Source of the DNA: Nocardia carnea
GTDB taxonomy: Bacteria; Actinomycetota; Actinomycetes; Mycobacteriales; Mycobacteriaceae
Direction of reading: 5' to 3'
Assembly: GCF_029868855.1 (NCBI RefSeq)
Contig: NZ_JARWOV010000027.1
Span: 1 to 39,898 of the forward strand
DNA length: 39,898 bases
The notes below the pieces were generated by a model. The model did not search any database. It worked only from the letters and a program-made list of their open reading frames with translations, and was not told the DNA's origin. Positions 1 to 8,685 of the stretch are shown here, in pieces. Made by a program: the position numbers and the translations under genes. Each line of letters begins with the position of its first letter. The stretch's first letter is position 1.

Positions 1-1303
<1,303 letters not shown>

Positions 1304-1385
1304 GCCGGGGCGGGTCGAGCATCCCGCAGGCTGCTGAGCGGGCGGCGGATGCGGGACCACGGCGGGCGGGGCGCGGGCGCGTGGG

Positions 1386-1391
1386 TAGGCT
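1386..1391 (+). promoter_or_regulatory. Candidate -10 box TAGGCT upstream of the Pth2-like gene
   Basis: TAGGCT fits the actinobacterial housekeeping -10 consensus TANNNT. It lies 45 bases before the ATG at 1431. A TGGAGG ribosome binding site sits at 1417-1422, 8 bases before that ATG, and decides the start. No convincing -35 box is visible. Confidence 0.4.
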
Positions 1392-1430
1392 GTCGTCCGG
1401 TGTTTGGTCGGGTGCTTGGAGGCTTGTGTG

Positions 1431-2267
1431 ATGCTGCCGGATAGCGGCGCGGATGTGGTGACAGGCGGTCACGAAACGGACGAGGTGGGGGACCTGCCGC
1501 CGGACCCGGATGTCGATTTCTTCGGCGACCCAGGGTTTTCCGAGCGCCACGCGGAACTCGCCGCGGGTTACGGGGGTTCGGGAGATCCCGATGATCCCGC
1601 ACAGGTCCAGGCCATGCAGATGGTGTTGCATCTGCCCAAGACCGATCCGCCGGCGCGTAGTGATCTGCTCGCCGCGGCGGCCGGTGCGGCGGTGGCACTG
1701 TGCCTGGATCCGCGGGTCGGTTCCGCGGGCGAATGGGAGCAGCCGTATCTGGCGTGGAAGCGGTCACGGATCCGGAAGGTCGCCCGGCGGGCGCGCGGCG
1801 CCCAGTGGGCGGCCGCGAACGAGGTACCCGGGGTGACCGTCGAAAGCGGTGGGGCGCTGGTCCGGGCATTGGTGCCGGGGCCGGTGGGGTCGGTGGATCC
1901 GCGGATCCGGCGGCTGCAGATCGGTGGCACCGACCTGGAATCCGACGATCCGGGGCCCGTTCCGCTCGATGTGCCGGTGTTCTGGGTGAACGCCGCGCTG
2001 GGGATGACGGTCGGTAAGGCCGCGGCGCAGGTCGGGCATGCGAGCATGCTGTTCGCCGGCGCGCTGCCCGTCGAGCAGGCACGGGACTGGGCGCGGCGCG
2101 GATTCGCCTGTGCGGTCCGCGAAGCCGAGCCCGACGAATGGGAGATGCTGCGCAGTGCGGTGGCGCGCAGCGCGGCGACCGCGGTTCGTGATGCGGGCTT
2201 CACCGAGGTGGCCCCCGGCTCGACCACGGTGATCGCCACCCGTCCGGCGCGACTGGGCCACCGGTAA
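1431..2267 (+). CDS. Pth2-family peptidyl-tRNA hydrolase-like protein with a divergent N-terminal repeat
   Basis: The C-terminal third (from about residue 181) has the bacterial/archaeal peptidyl-tRNA hydrolase 2 signature: a hydrophobic strand, GMTVGKAAAQVGHA at about 191-204 (family GK..AQ.GHA), then DAGFTEVAPGSTTV near the end. Pth2 enzymes release peptides from stalled peptidyl-tRNA, but actinobacterial members are mostly uncharacterised. At 278 residues it is about twice the length of a single Pth2 domain. Residues about 60-152 look like a decayed copy of the same fold (strand, Ala-rich helix, W..R...KVARR, terminal VRALVPGP) that lacks the GK..AQ.GHA residues. The start at 1431 follows a TGGAGG site by 8 bases; GTG at 1428 is an alternative. 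It lies between serB and the ABC ATPase, where I recall no Pth2 gene in M. tuberculosis. Confidence 0.75.
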   Translation: MLPDSGADVVTGGHETDEVGDLPPDPDVDFFGDPGFSERHAELAAGYGGSGDPDDPAQVQAMQMVLHLPKTDPPARSDLLAAAAGAAVALCLDPRVGSAGEWEQPYLAWKRSRIRKVARRARGAQWAAANEVPGVTVESGGALVRALVPGPVGSVDPRIRRLQIGGTDLESDDPGPVPLDVPVFWVNAALGMTVGKAAAQVGHASMLFAGALPVEQARDWARRGFACAVREAEPDEWEMLRSAVARSAATAVRDAGFTEVAPGSTTVIATRPARLGHR

Positions 2268-2305
2268 CGTGCCCGGTGCCGCGACCGAGTATCTCTCGAG
2301 ACAAG

Positions 2306-3139
2306 ATGGAGGCCGTGGCGCACCCCGATCCAGATCTACTCATCGACTTCACGAACGTCTCCATCCGCCGCAACGGGCATACGCTCGTCGGGCCCGTCAC
2401 CTGGCAGGTCGAGCTCGACGAGCGCTGGGTGATATTGGGGCCCAACGGGGCCGGTAAAACGTCGCTGCTGCAGATCGCGGCCGCCGAAACCCATCCCTCC
2501 TACGGGACCGCCTACGTGCTGGGGGAACGCCTGGGCCGGACGGATATCAGCGAGCTGCGGCCGCGGATCGGGCTGTCCTCGGCGGCGCTGGCGGCCCGGA
2601 TCCCCGCCGAGGAACGGGTTGCCGATCTGGTCGTCTCCGCGGGCTACGCGGTACTCGGCAGGTGGCGCGAGAAGTACGACGATGTCGATACCGACCGCGC
2701 GATCGATATGCTGGAAAGCCTGGGCGCGGAACATCTTCTGGACCGCACCTACGGCACACTCTCGGAGGGTGAACGCAAACGGGTCCTGATCGCGCGCGCC
2801 CTGATGACCGATCCGGAACTGCTGCTGCTCGACGAACCGGCCGCCGGTGTGGATCTGGGTGGTCGCGAGGAACTGGTGGAAAGTCTCGGCGATCTCGCCG
2901 CCGACCCGGACGCGCCCGCCCTGGTGCTGGTCACCCACCACGTGGAGGAGATCCCGCCCGGTTTCACCCACTGCATGCTGCTCAGTGAGGGCGAAATCGT
3001 CACCCAGGGTCTGCTGGACGAGGTGCTGACCGCGGAGAATCTCAGCGAGGCCTTCCGCCAGTCCATTGCCCTGGACCGGATCGACGACCGCTATTTCGCC
3101 CGCCGCGCTCGCCGCCTCGGCCGCCACCGCTCGCGCTGA
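2306..3139 (+). CDS. ABC transporter ATP-binding protein
   Basis: Cytoplasmic ATPase subunit of an ABC system, 277 residues from the ATG chosen here. Walker A GPNGAGKT is at 45-52, the signature LSEGE at 152-156, Walker B LLLLDEP at 172-178 and the switch histidine in THH at 210-212. The single complete nucleotide-binding domain has no membrane segments, and no permease gene is adjacent, so the substrate cannot be read from context. It corresponds by position and family to M. tuberculosis Rv3041c. The start is uncertain: ATG 2306 and GTG 2315 are both in frame before the first conserved strand, and the GTG at 2276 would add ten unconserved residues. No strong ribosome binding site settles it. 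Confidence 0.9.
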   Translation: MEAVAHPDPDLLIDFTNVSIRRNGHTLVGPVTWQVELDERWVILGPNGAGKTSLLQIAAAETHPSYGTAYVLGERLGRTDISELRPRIGLSSAALAARIPAEERVADLVVSAGYAVLGRWREKYDDVDTDRAIDMLESLGAEHLLDRTYGTLSEGERKRVLIARALMTDPELLLLDEPAAGVDLGGREELVESLGDLAADPDAPALVLVTHHVEEIPPGFTHCMLLSEGEIVTQGLLDEVLTAENLSEAFRQSIALDRIDDRYFARRARRLGRHRSR

Positions 3140-3290
3140 CCGTTCCACGGTTGTCGCGCAAGGGTGCACAGCTGTCGGTCCGAGCGTCTCCGCGGTGCGA
3201 TTCGAGGTGACCATCCGCTCGATGCGAGCATCGGCGATTGTCCGCGGATCGGCTGCCGGGGTGCGATGGACGGTCTGTTCATCCCACGAT

Positions 3291-3296
3291 TAGTGT
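3291..3296 (+). promoter_or_regulatory. -10 box for a probable leaderless NUDIX transcript
   Basis: TAGTGT ends 6 bases before the GTG at 3303. A start site 7 bases downstream of the -10 box would fall on the start codon itself. There is no ribosome binding site between them. Confidence 0.45.
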
Positions 3297-3302
3297 GCAG
3301 GT

Positions 3303-4199
3303 GTGAGTGAGACGACTGTGCCGGAACCGGCCGAGGTGCCCGAGGCCAAGGACGCGTCGACGGTGATGCTGGTGCGTGACGGTGCGGACGGTCCGGAGGT
3401 TTTCCTGCAGCGGCGTGCCGGGGCGATGGAGTTCGCGGCCGGGATGACCGCCTTTCCCGGTGGCCGGGTGGATCCGGTCGACGCGGAGGTCGATATCGAG
3501 TGGGCCGGGCCGGCGCCGAGCTGGTGGGGTCAGCGGTTCGGGGTGTCCGAGTCGCGGGCCAAGGCGCTCGTCTGCGCGGCTGTGCGGGAAACCTTCGAGG
3601 AATGCGGCGTGCTGCTGGCCGGCCCCACCGCGGACACCGTGGTCGCGGATACCACCGGCTACCGGCGGCAGCGGGAGCGGATCGAAAGCCGGGACCTGAC
3701 GCTGGCCGAGTTCCTGGCCGAGGAGAAGCTCGTCCTGCGGGCCGATCTGTTGCGGCCGTGGGCCCGGTGGATCACGCCGACCGTGGAGCGCCGCCGCTAC
3801 GACACCCACTTCTTCGTCGCGATGCTGCCCGCGGGCCAGCTGGCAGACGGGGCCACCTCGGAATCCGACGGTGTGCACTGGTCCACCCCGGCCGCGGCGC
3901 TCGACACATGGAAAACCGGGGAACATGTGCTGCTGCCGCCGACCTGGTCGCAGCTGACCTCACTCGGCGCCTACGCCGATACCGCGGCGATCCTGGCCGC
4001 CGAAGTTCCCATCGAACCGATCCAGCCGGAATTCGGTGAGGTGGACGGGAAGAAACTGCTGAAGTTCCCGGACAATATGCGCTACTTCGCCGAACTGCCG
4101 GACGCGTCCCGGCTGCAGGGGTCGAAGGGGATGCGCGATACCGATCCGTCGCTGCTGGGTGGTTCCGGGCGCGGCGGCGCCGGTTCGGGCGCCCGGTAG
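3303..4199 (+). CDS. NUDIX hydrolase with an expanded Nudix box (NUDT19-like)
   Basis: NUDIX hydrolases split nucleoside-diphosphate-linked compounds. An N-terminal strand region runs through AFPGGRVD (about 50-57), and the catalytic helix is RETFEECGV at 95-103, keeping the REXXEEXG core. In a canonical box the first Gly lies 14 residues before the Arg. Here G54 and R95 are 41 apart, an internal insertion like that known in NUDT19-type CoA diphosphatases. That subfamily and the crotonase next door suggest an acyl-CoA or CoA substrate, but this is inference. It is 298 residues long, near the size of the Rv3040c product, its positional counterpart. The GTG start lacks a ribosome binding site and is probably leaderless. 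Confidence 0.88.
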   Translation: MSETTVPEPAEVPEAKDASTVMLVRDGADGPEVFLQRRAGAMEFAAGMTAFPGGRVDPVDAEVDIEWAGPAPSWWGQRFGVSESRAKALVCAAVRETFEECGVLLAGPTADTVVADTTGYRRQRERIESRDLTLAEFLAEEKLVLRADLLRPWARWITPTVERRRYDTHFFVAMLPAGQLADGATSESDGVHWSTPAAALDTWKTGEHVLLPPTWSQLTSLGAYADTAAILAAEVPIEPIQPEFGEVDGKKLLKFPDNMRYFAELPDASRLQGSKGMRDTDPSLLGGSGRGGAGSGAR

Positions 4200-4202
4200 C
4201 GT
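4197..4202 (+). promoter_or_regulatory. -10 box overlapping the NUDIX stop codon
   Basis: TAGCGT contains the TAG stop of the NUDIX gene and ends 8 bases before the ATG of the crotonase gene at 4211. The spacing suits a leaderless transcript, so the crotonase could be transcribed on its own as well as by read-through. Confidence 0.4.
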
Positions 4203-4210
4203 ATCGGCCC

Positions 4211-4999
4211 ATGGCCGAATTCGTATCCCTGTCCCGGCTCGAACCCGACCACGCGGGCGGTTCCGGCCGCTGCGTGGCGGTGCTGCGGATCGCCCGGCCG
4301 CCGCTGAACCTGCTCGGCACCCAGCTGATCCGGGAGATCGCCGCGGCGGCCGAAGCCTGTGGTGCGGACCCCGGGATCGCGGCGCTGGTGATCTACGGCG
4401 ACGAGCGCGTTTTCTGTGCGGGTGACGATCTGGCCGAACTCGCCGATCTACCGGCGGAACAGGCCACCGCCATGGCCGCGGATCTCCAGACAGCGCTGGG
4501 CTGCCTGGCCCGGATTCCGCAGCCCACGGTCGCGGCGATCAGCGGATATGCGCTCGGCGCCGGACTGGAACTCGCGCTGGGCGCGGACCGGCGGATCGTC
4601 GGCGACAACGTGAAACTGGGCCTGCCGCAGATCGGCACCGGGATGATCCCGCTCGCCGGCATCCGGCGGCTGTCGCTGCTGATCGGTCCGGGCGCCGCCA
4701 AGGATCTCGTCTACACGGGACGTTTCGTCGAACCCGACGAGGCCGCGCGACTGGGCCTGGTGGATCAGGTGGTCGCACCCGACGACGTGCTCGATTCGGC
4801 GATCGCCTGGGCCCGGCAGTTCATCACCGGGCCGGCCCGGGCGCTGGCGGCCGCCAAAGCGGTGTTCGAGGCGGGGCCGCACGGTCACGAACGGGCCCGC
4901 ACCGAATGGGCGCGGCTGTTCGATACCGCCGATCAGCGCCTGGGAACACGGTCCTACCTGCGGGACGGGCCGGGATTCGCCGAGTTCACCGGCGCCTGA
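4211..4999 (+). CDS. Enoyl-CoA hydratase/isomerase family protein (crotonase fold) with one catalytic Glu replaced
   Basis: A 262-residue crotonase. The CoA-binding and oxyanion-hole segments are clear: CAGDDL at about 69-74 and SGYALGAGLELALGADRRI at about 111-129. E120 in GAGLEL matches the first catalytic Glu of rat mitochondrial hydratase (Glu144). The second (Glu164), 20 residues on, is Q140 in GLPQIGTG. Classical hydratases need both, so this protein may be a weak hydratase, an isomerase or another crotonase activity. It matches M. tuberculosis EchA17 (Rv3039c) in position. There is no ribosome binding site at the ATG, and a TAGCGT -10 box lies 8 bases upstream. Confidence 0.88.
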   Translation: MAEFVSLSRLEPDHAGGSGRCVAVLRIARPPLNLLGTQLIREIAAAAEACGADPGIAALVIYGDERVFCAGDDLAELADLPAEQATAMAADLQTALGCLARIPQPTVAAISGYALGAGLELALGADRRIVGDNVKLGLPQIGTGMIPLAGIRRLSLLIGPGAAKDLVYTGRFVEPDEAARLGLVDQVVAPDDVLDSAIAWARQFITGPARALAAAKAVFEAGPHGHERARTEWARLFDTADQRLGTRSYLRDGPGFAEFTGA

Positions 5000-5057
5000 A
5001 CGAGGTCTGGACCACCCGGACCTACCCGGGGGTATCGAGCCGCCCGGAAGCAAAGGA

Positions 5058-5063
5058 TAGGCT
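5058..5063 (+). promoter_or_regulatory. -10 box TAGGCT before the methyltransferase gene
   Basis: TAGGCT ends 8 bases before the ATG at 5072, with no ribosome binding site in between. This suggests a leaderless or near-leaderless mRNA for the methyltransferase and the abutting THUMP-like gene. Confidence 0.45.
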
Positions 5064-5071
5064 CTCCGACC

Positions 5072-6046
5072 ATGACGGTACGCCCCGACGACCCCGCACC
5101 ACATCCGCATGCCACCGCCGCGGAGGTCGAAGCAGCATTCGAGGACACCAAGCTCGCCCAGGTGCTCTATCACGACTGGGAAGCGGAGACCTACGACGAC
5201 AAATGGTCGATCTCCTATGACGAACGCTGTATCGAATACGCCCGCGGCCGGTTCGACGCCGCGGTCGGCGAGGTGGATCTGCCGTACGAACGGGCCCTGG
5301 AACTGGGTTGCGGAACCGGTTTCTTCCTGCTGAACCTGATGCAGTCGGGTATCGCGAAGACCGGTTCGGTGACCGACCTGTCGCCCGGCATGGTGAAGGT
5401 CGCGCTCCGTAACGCCGAGCATCTGGGCCTGGATGTGGACGGCCGGGTCGCGGACGCGGAAACCATCCCGTACGACGACGGCACCTTCGATCTGGTGGTC
5501 GGTCACGCCGTGCTGCACCACATCCCGGATGTGGAGCAGTCGCTGCGGGAATGCCTGCGCGTGCTGAAGCCGGGTGGCCGGTTCGTCTTCGCCGGTGAAC
5601 CCACCACCATCGGCAACTTCTACGCCCGTAACCTGGGCAACATCACCTGGAAGGCCACCACCGCGCTCACCAAGCTCCCGTTCCTGCGGGATTGGCGCCG
5701 GCCCCAGGAAGAACTGGACGAATCGTCGCGCGCCGCGGCCCTGGAGGCCGTGGTCGATCTGCACACCTTCGACCCCACCCAGCTCGAGGATATGGCCCGT
5801 TCCGCGGGCGCTGTGGACGTGGCCGCGCACACCGAGGAATTCGCCGCCGCCCTGTGGGGCTGGCCGGTGCGCACCTTCGAGGCCGCGGTGCCGGACGAAA
5901 AGCTCACCTGGGGTTACCGGATGGCGATGTACCGGGCGTGGCTCGGGCTCAGCTGGGTCGACGAGAACGTGATGCGCCGGGTGGTTCCGCGCCAGTTCTT
6001 CTACAACGCGATGATCACCGGAGTGAAGCCGGCCGCCGGCAAGTAG
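5072..6046 (+). CDS. Class I SAM-dependent methyltransferase
   Basis: A soluble 324-residue methyltransferase. The SAM-binding loop ELGCGTG is at 77-83, an acidic strand follows in VADAETIPYDDGTFDLVVGH, and VLKPGGRFVF comes after it, all typical of the Methyltransf_11 group. The C-terminal 130 residues are an extra domain not diagnostic of a substrate. It corresponds in place to M. tuberculosis Rv3038c, which also lacks an assigned substrate that I know of. The stop codon abuts the ATG of the THUMP-like gene with no spacer, so the two are probably translationally coupled. Confidence 0.9.
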   Translation: MTVRPDDPAPHPHATAAEVEAAFEDTKLAQVLYHDWEAETYDDKWSISYDERCIEYARGRFDAAVGEVDLPYERALELGCGTGFFLLNLMQSGIAKTGSVTDLSPGMVKVALRNAEHLGLDVDGRVADAETIPYDDGTFDLVVGHAVLHHIPDVEQSLRECLRVLKPGGRFVFAGEPTTIGNFYARNLGNITWKATTALTKLPFLRDWRRPQEELDESSRAAALEAVVDLHTFDPTQLEDMARSAGAVDVAAHTEEFAAALWGWPVRTFEAAVPDEKLTWGYRMAMYRAWLGLSWVDENVMRRVVPRQFFYNAMITGVKPAAGK

Positions 6047-7510
6047 ATGGGATACGGCTTCAGCGCGGCCGATATCGCCTATCTGGCTTCGCCCCCGGGC
6101 GCGGCCGCGCTGGCCGAGGTCGCGGAGCTGCCGCTCACGGCGGCCTCGCAGTTACACGATGTGGCGGCGGCGCGGCGCGCGTACGGGGACCGGGCACCCG
6201 CGCTGATCGAAACCGTACGCCTGCGCCGCCGGGCGGCGGCCAAGCTGTCCGGGGCGCAGGACTGGTTGTTCACCGACGACGCGCTCCAACAGGCCACCCC
6301 GACCCTGGTGGCCCGGCATCGCGCCGGGCGGCTGGCGGGTCGCGATGTGCACGATGTGACCTGCTCGATCGGCGCGGAACTGGTCGAGTTGGCACGGGTC
6401 TGTCCCCGTGTCGTCGGCAGCGATCTCGACCAGGTCAGACTCGCGATGGCTAGGTACAACCTGTCCCGTCCGGTATCGCCGGCTGCTGTCCCCTCCGTCC
6501 CGGGACCGGCGGCGCGGCCCCGCGTCGGGCAGCAGTACGGGCGGGACGAGTCGTCGTCGGAGAGGTCGGTGTCGGCGTCACCGGATGCGGCATGGATGCC
6601 GGCCGTTGCGGGTTGTGATCGGCCGGTACCGGCGGAACCCATCGGTACCGCCGGCGGAATCCCGGTCGATCGCACGGGGGGACCGTCTCCGGCCTCTCTC
6701 AGCGCGTTGGAGACCGAACGTGGAAGGGACCCGGAAGCGGCACCTCGGACCGCGGCGGAACGGATTCTGTCGAACACGCTCCTCGTCCGGGCCGATGCGC
6801 TGGTGCCTTGTACCGAAGGCACGGTGATCATCGCGGACCCGGCCCGCCGGGCGGGCGGGAAGCGCACCTTCGACCCGGCCGCGCTGCAACCACCGCTACC
6901 GGATCTGCTCGCCGCCTACCCCGGTCGGGACATTGCCGTGAAATGTGCGCCCGGTTTGGATTTCGATCGGCTCGGCTGGGTGGGTGAGGTCGAGGTGGTA
7001 TCGCTGGACGGGGCGGTCCGCGAAGCCTGCCTGTGGTCGCCGGGGTTGAGCGAGCCGGGCGTCACCCGCCGCGCGACGGTGCTCACCGGCGCGGGCACGG
7101 TCACCACCCTCACCGACGCCGATCCCGGTGAGATCCCGGAACGGGCGCCGGGGGAGTGGATCATCGACCCGGACGGTGCGGTGGTCCGCGCCGGGCTCGT
7201 CCGGCACTATGCGGCCCGCCACGGCCTGTGGCAGCTCGACCCCCGGATCGCCTATCTCACCGGCGACCGGCTGCCCGCCGGGGTGCGTGGGTTCCGGATC
7301 ATCGACCGGTTCGATTTCCGGGAGAAAATCTTGCGAACCGAACTCCGGCGCCGCGACTGCGGTGCGCTCGAGATCATGGTTCGCGGTGTGGACACCGACC
7401 CGGATGCGCTGCGGCGCCGGTTGAAACCCACCGGTTCCGAGCCCTACACGCTGGTGATCACTCGGATCGGCCGCACGCCCACTGCCTTTCTGTGCCGTGC
7501 TTCCCGGTGA
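6047..7510 (+). CDS. THUMP-like/class I methyltransferase domain protein with a ~100-residue insertion
   Basis: The counterpart of M. tuberculosis Rv3037c, here 487 residues against about 358 there (from memory). The N-terminal helical part (1-100) leads into a Rossmann methyltransferase core: VHDVTCSIGAE at 101-111, SDLDQVRLAMARYN at 125-138, then LLVRADAL from about 245 and VIIADPARR at 260-268. The last ~65 residues form the THUMP-like tail ending in LVITRIGRTPTAFL. Between the DLD strand and the RADA strand, residues about 141-243 are a Pro/Ser/Gly/Glu-rich, low-complexity insertion absent from the normal fold. A role in RNA modification is possible from the family, but no substrate is established. 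The ATG directly follows the stop of the upstream methyltransferase. Confidence 0.82.
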   Translation: MGYGFSAADIAYLASPPGAAALAEVAELPLTAASQLHDVAAARRAYGDRAPALIETVRLRRRAAAKLSGAQDWLFTDDALQQATPTLVARHRAGRLAGRDVHDVTCSIGAELVELARVCPRVVGSDLDQVRLAMARYNLSRPVSPAAVPSVPGPAARPRVGQQYGRDESSSERSVSASPDAAWMPAVAGCDRPVPAEPIGTAGGIPVDRTGGPSPASLSALETERGRDPEAAPRTAAERILSNTLLVRADALVPCTEGTVIIADPARRAGGKRTFDPAALQPPLPDLLAAYPGRDIAVKCAPGLDFDRLGWVGEVEVVSLDGAVREACLWSPGLSEPGVTRRATVLTGAGTVTTLTDADPGEIPERAPGEWIIDPDGAVVRAGLVRHYAARHGLWQLDPRIAYLTGDRLPAGVRGFRIIDRFDFREKILRTELRRRDCGALEIMVRGVDTDPDALRRRLKPTGSEPYTLVITRIGRTPTAFLCRASR

Positions 7511-7751
7511 GTCGCGCCGCGACCGCGAAGGGAGGTCACTCGCAACGCGAGCCCTGCCCGGCCGACCCGGTGTGTGCTGTTGTCCGGGCCGCATCCGGTC
7601 GTCCGGGCGATGGCTTCGGTCGTCTGCCGGTGCGGCTGTTCCCGGCGGGTGAACTGGATCGGCTCTCGGCGTACCCGCCTACCAGCCGAAACACACTGGC
7701 GCCGACCGCTCTCGCCGGTGTAGACAAGCGGTAACCGACCGGAGGAGTGTC

Positions 7752-8369
7752 ATGCGAAGCGAGTACTGGCAGCGCCCACCGAGCCTACGCGGCGACCATG
7801 TGCTGCTGCGCCCTCTCGAACCGGGCGATGCCGGGGATCTGGCCGCCGCCCACGACGATCCCGATACTCTGCGCTACTTCCCTGCCGGTATCGAATCACA
7901 GCCGCCCTCTGCCGAAACCGTGGCACATGCCCTGGCCTCCGGACGCCAGGTGCTCGTCCCGGTGGATCTGCGCGACAACCGGATCGTCGGCACCACCTCG
8001 CTCTACAACATGGACGAGCGGCACGGCCGGGTGACCATCGGTTTCACCTGGTATTCGCGGCGGGTGCGCGGCACCGTGATCAATCCCGAATCGAAACTCC
8101 TCCTGCTGGATCACGTTTTCGGCACCCTCGCAGCCCAGCGGGCCGAATTCACCGTCGACGATCGCAATACGCGCTCCCGCGAAGCCGTCACTGCCCTCGG
8201 CGCGGTGCAGGAGGGCGTGCTGCGTCAGCACGCTCTGCGGCGGGACGGCAGCAGGCGTAACACGGTGATCTATTCGATCCTCGCCGAGGAATGGCCGGGA
8301 GCCCGTGCTCGGTTGACCGACCGGATCGCTCGCCGAGCGGCAGACCGGGCGCCGCTGGATACACGTTAG
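7752..8369 (+). CDS. GNAT-family N-acetyltransferase (RimJ/RimL type)
   Basis: 205 residues. The N-terminus LRGDHVLLRPLEPGDAGDLAAAHDDP is typical of RimJ/RimL-like acetyltransferases, and the middle IVGTTSLYNMDERHGRVTIGF and C-terminal NTRSREAVTALGAVQEGVLRQH complete the acetyl-CoA fold. Such proteins move an acetyl group from acetyl-CoA to an amine, but the substrate is unknown. A GGAGGAG ribosome binding site starts 11 bases before the ATG. The last ~24 codons (from 8301) recur downstream as two decayed copies, so the 3' end has been duplicated or belongs to a dispersed repeat. The gene opens an accessory stretch that interrupts the mycobacterial-type gene order. Confidence 0.88.
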   Translation: MRSEYWQRPPSLRGDHVLLRPLEPGDAGDLAAAHDDPDTLRYFPAGIESQPPSAETVAHALASGRQVLVPVDLRDNRIVGTTSLYNMDERHGRVTIGFTWYSRRVRGTVINPESKLLLLDHVFGTLAAQRAEFTVDDRNTRSREAVTALGAVQEGVLRQHALRRDGSRRNTVIYSILAEEWPGARARLTDRIARRAADRAPLDTR

Positions 8370-8641
8370 CCCCGGCCCGGAATCCGAACCACGGGGCACA
8401 GCACCGAGCGCCGGCAGCCGCCGCAACTCGGCGATCGCCCCGAACGTCGCCGAGACTGCCGTCGGCCCGGGCGCGGCTCACCGATCGGATCGCGCGATCC
8501 ATGGCCGAGGCGGTGCGCACGGATACAGGTGTCACGGCCCGGCCGTCCGTGCCACCGGCACGGCCCCGTCGGCCCCGGCGTGGCTCACTGACCGGATCGT
8601 CCGGGCGGTGCCGATGGATACGAGCGTCCTGCCCCGGCCGG
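8301..8641. repeat. Three imperfect copies of the GNAT gene tail
   Basis: Copies lie at 8301-8380 (inside the GNAT gene and its stop), 8465-8542 and 8573-8641. Each keeps the order: GCCCG-rich start, a core reading L-T-D-R-I, GCG/GGATAC near the end, and a trailing GGCCCGG or CCCCGG. In translation the cores read RARLTDRIAR, RARLTDRIAR and LTDRIVR. Copies two and three have no start codon or gene context and are degraded. They fill most of the 316-base gap before the next gene, in which I see no other gene. Confidence 0.7.
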
Positions 8642-8685
8642 CCAGGTCGCTGAACCGGCAGAGCGAGCAGGCGGTCGCACCGGTT

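Noticed and set aside
4448..5830. A 460-codon minus-strand frame opposite the crotonase and methyltransferase
   Set aside because: It spans two well-identified genes and shows no recognisable fold.
7507..7734. A small plus-strand frame after the THUMP-like gene
   Set aside because: No ribosome binding site, no conserved motif, and it is the tail of a shadow frame.
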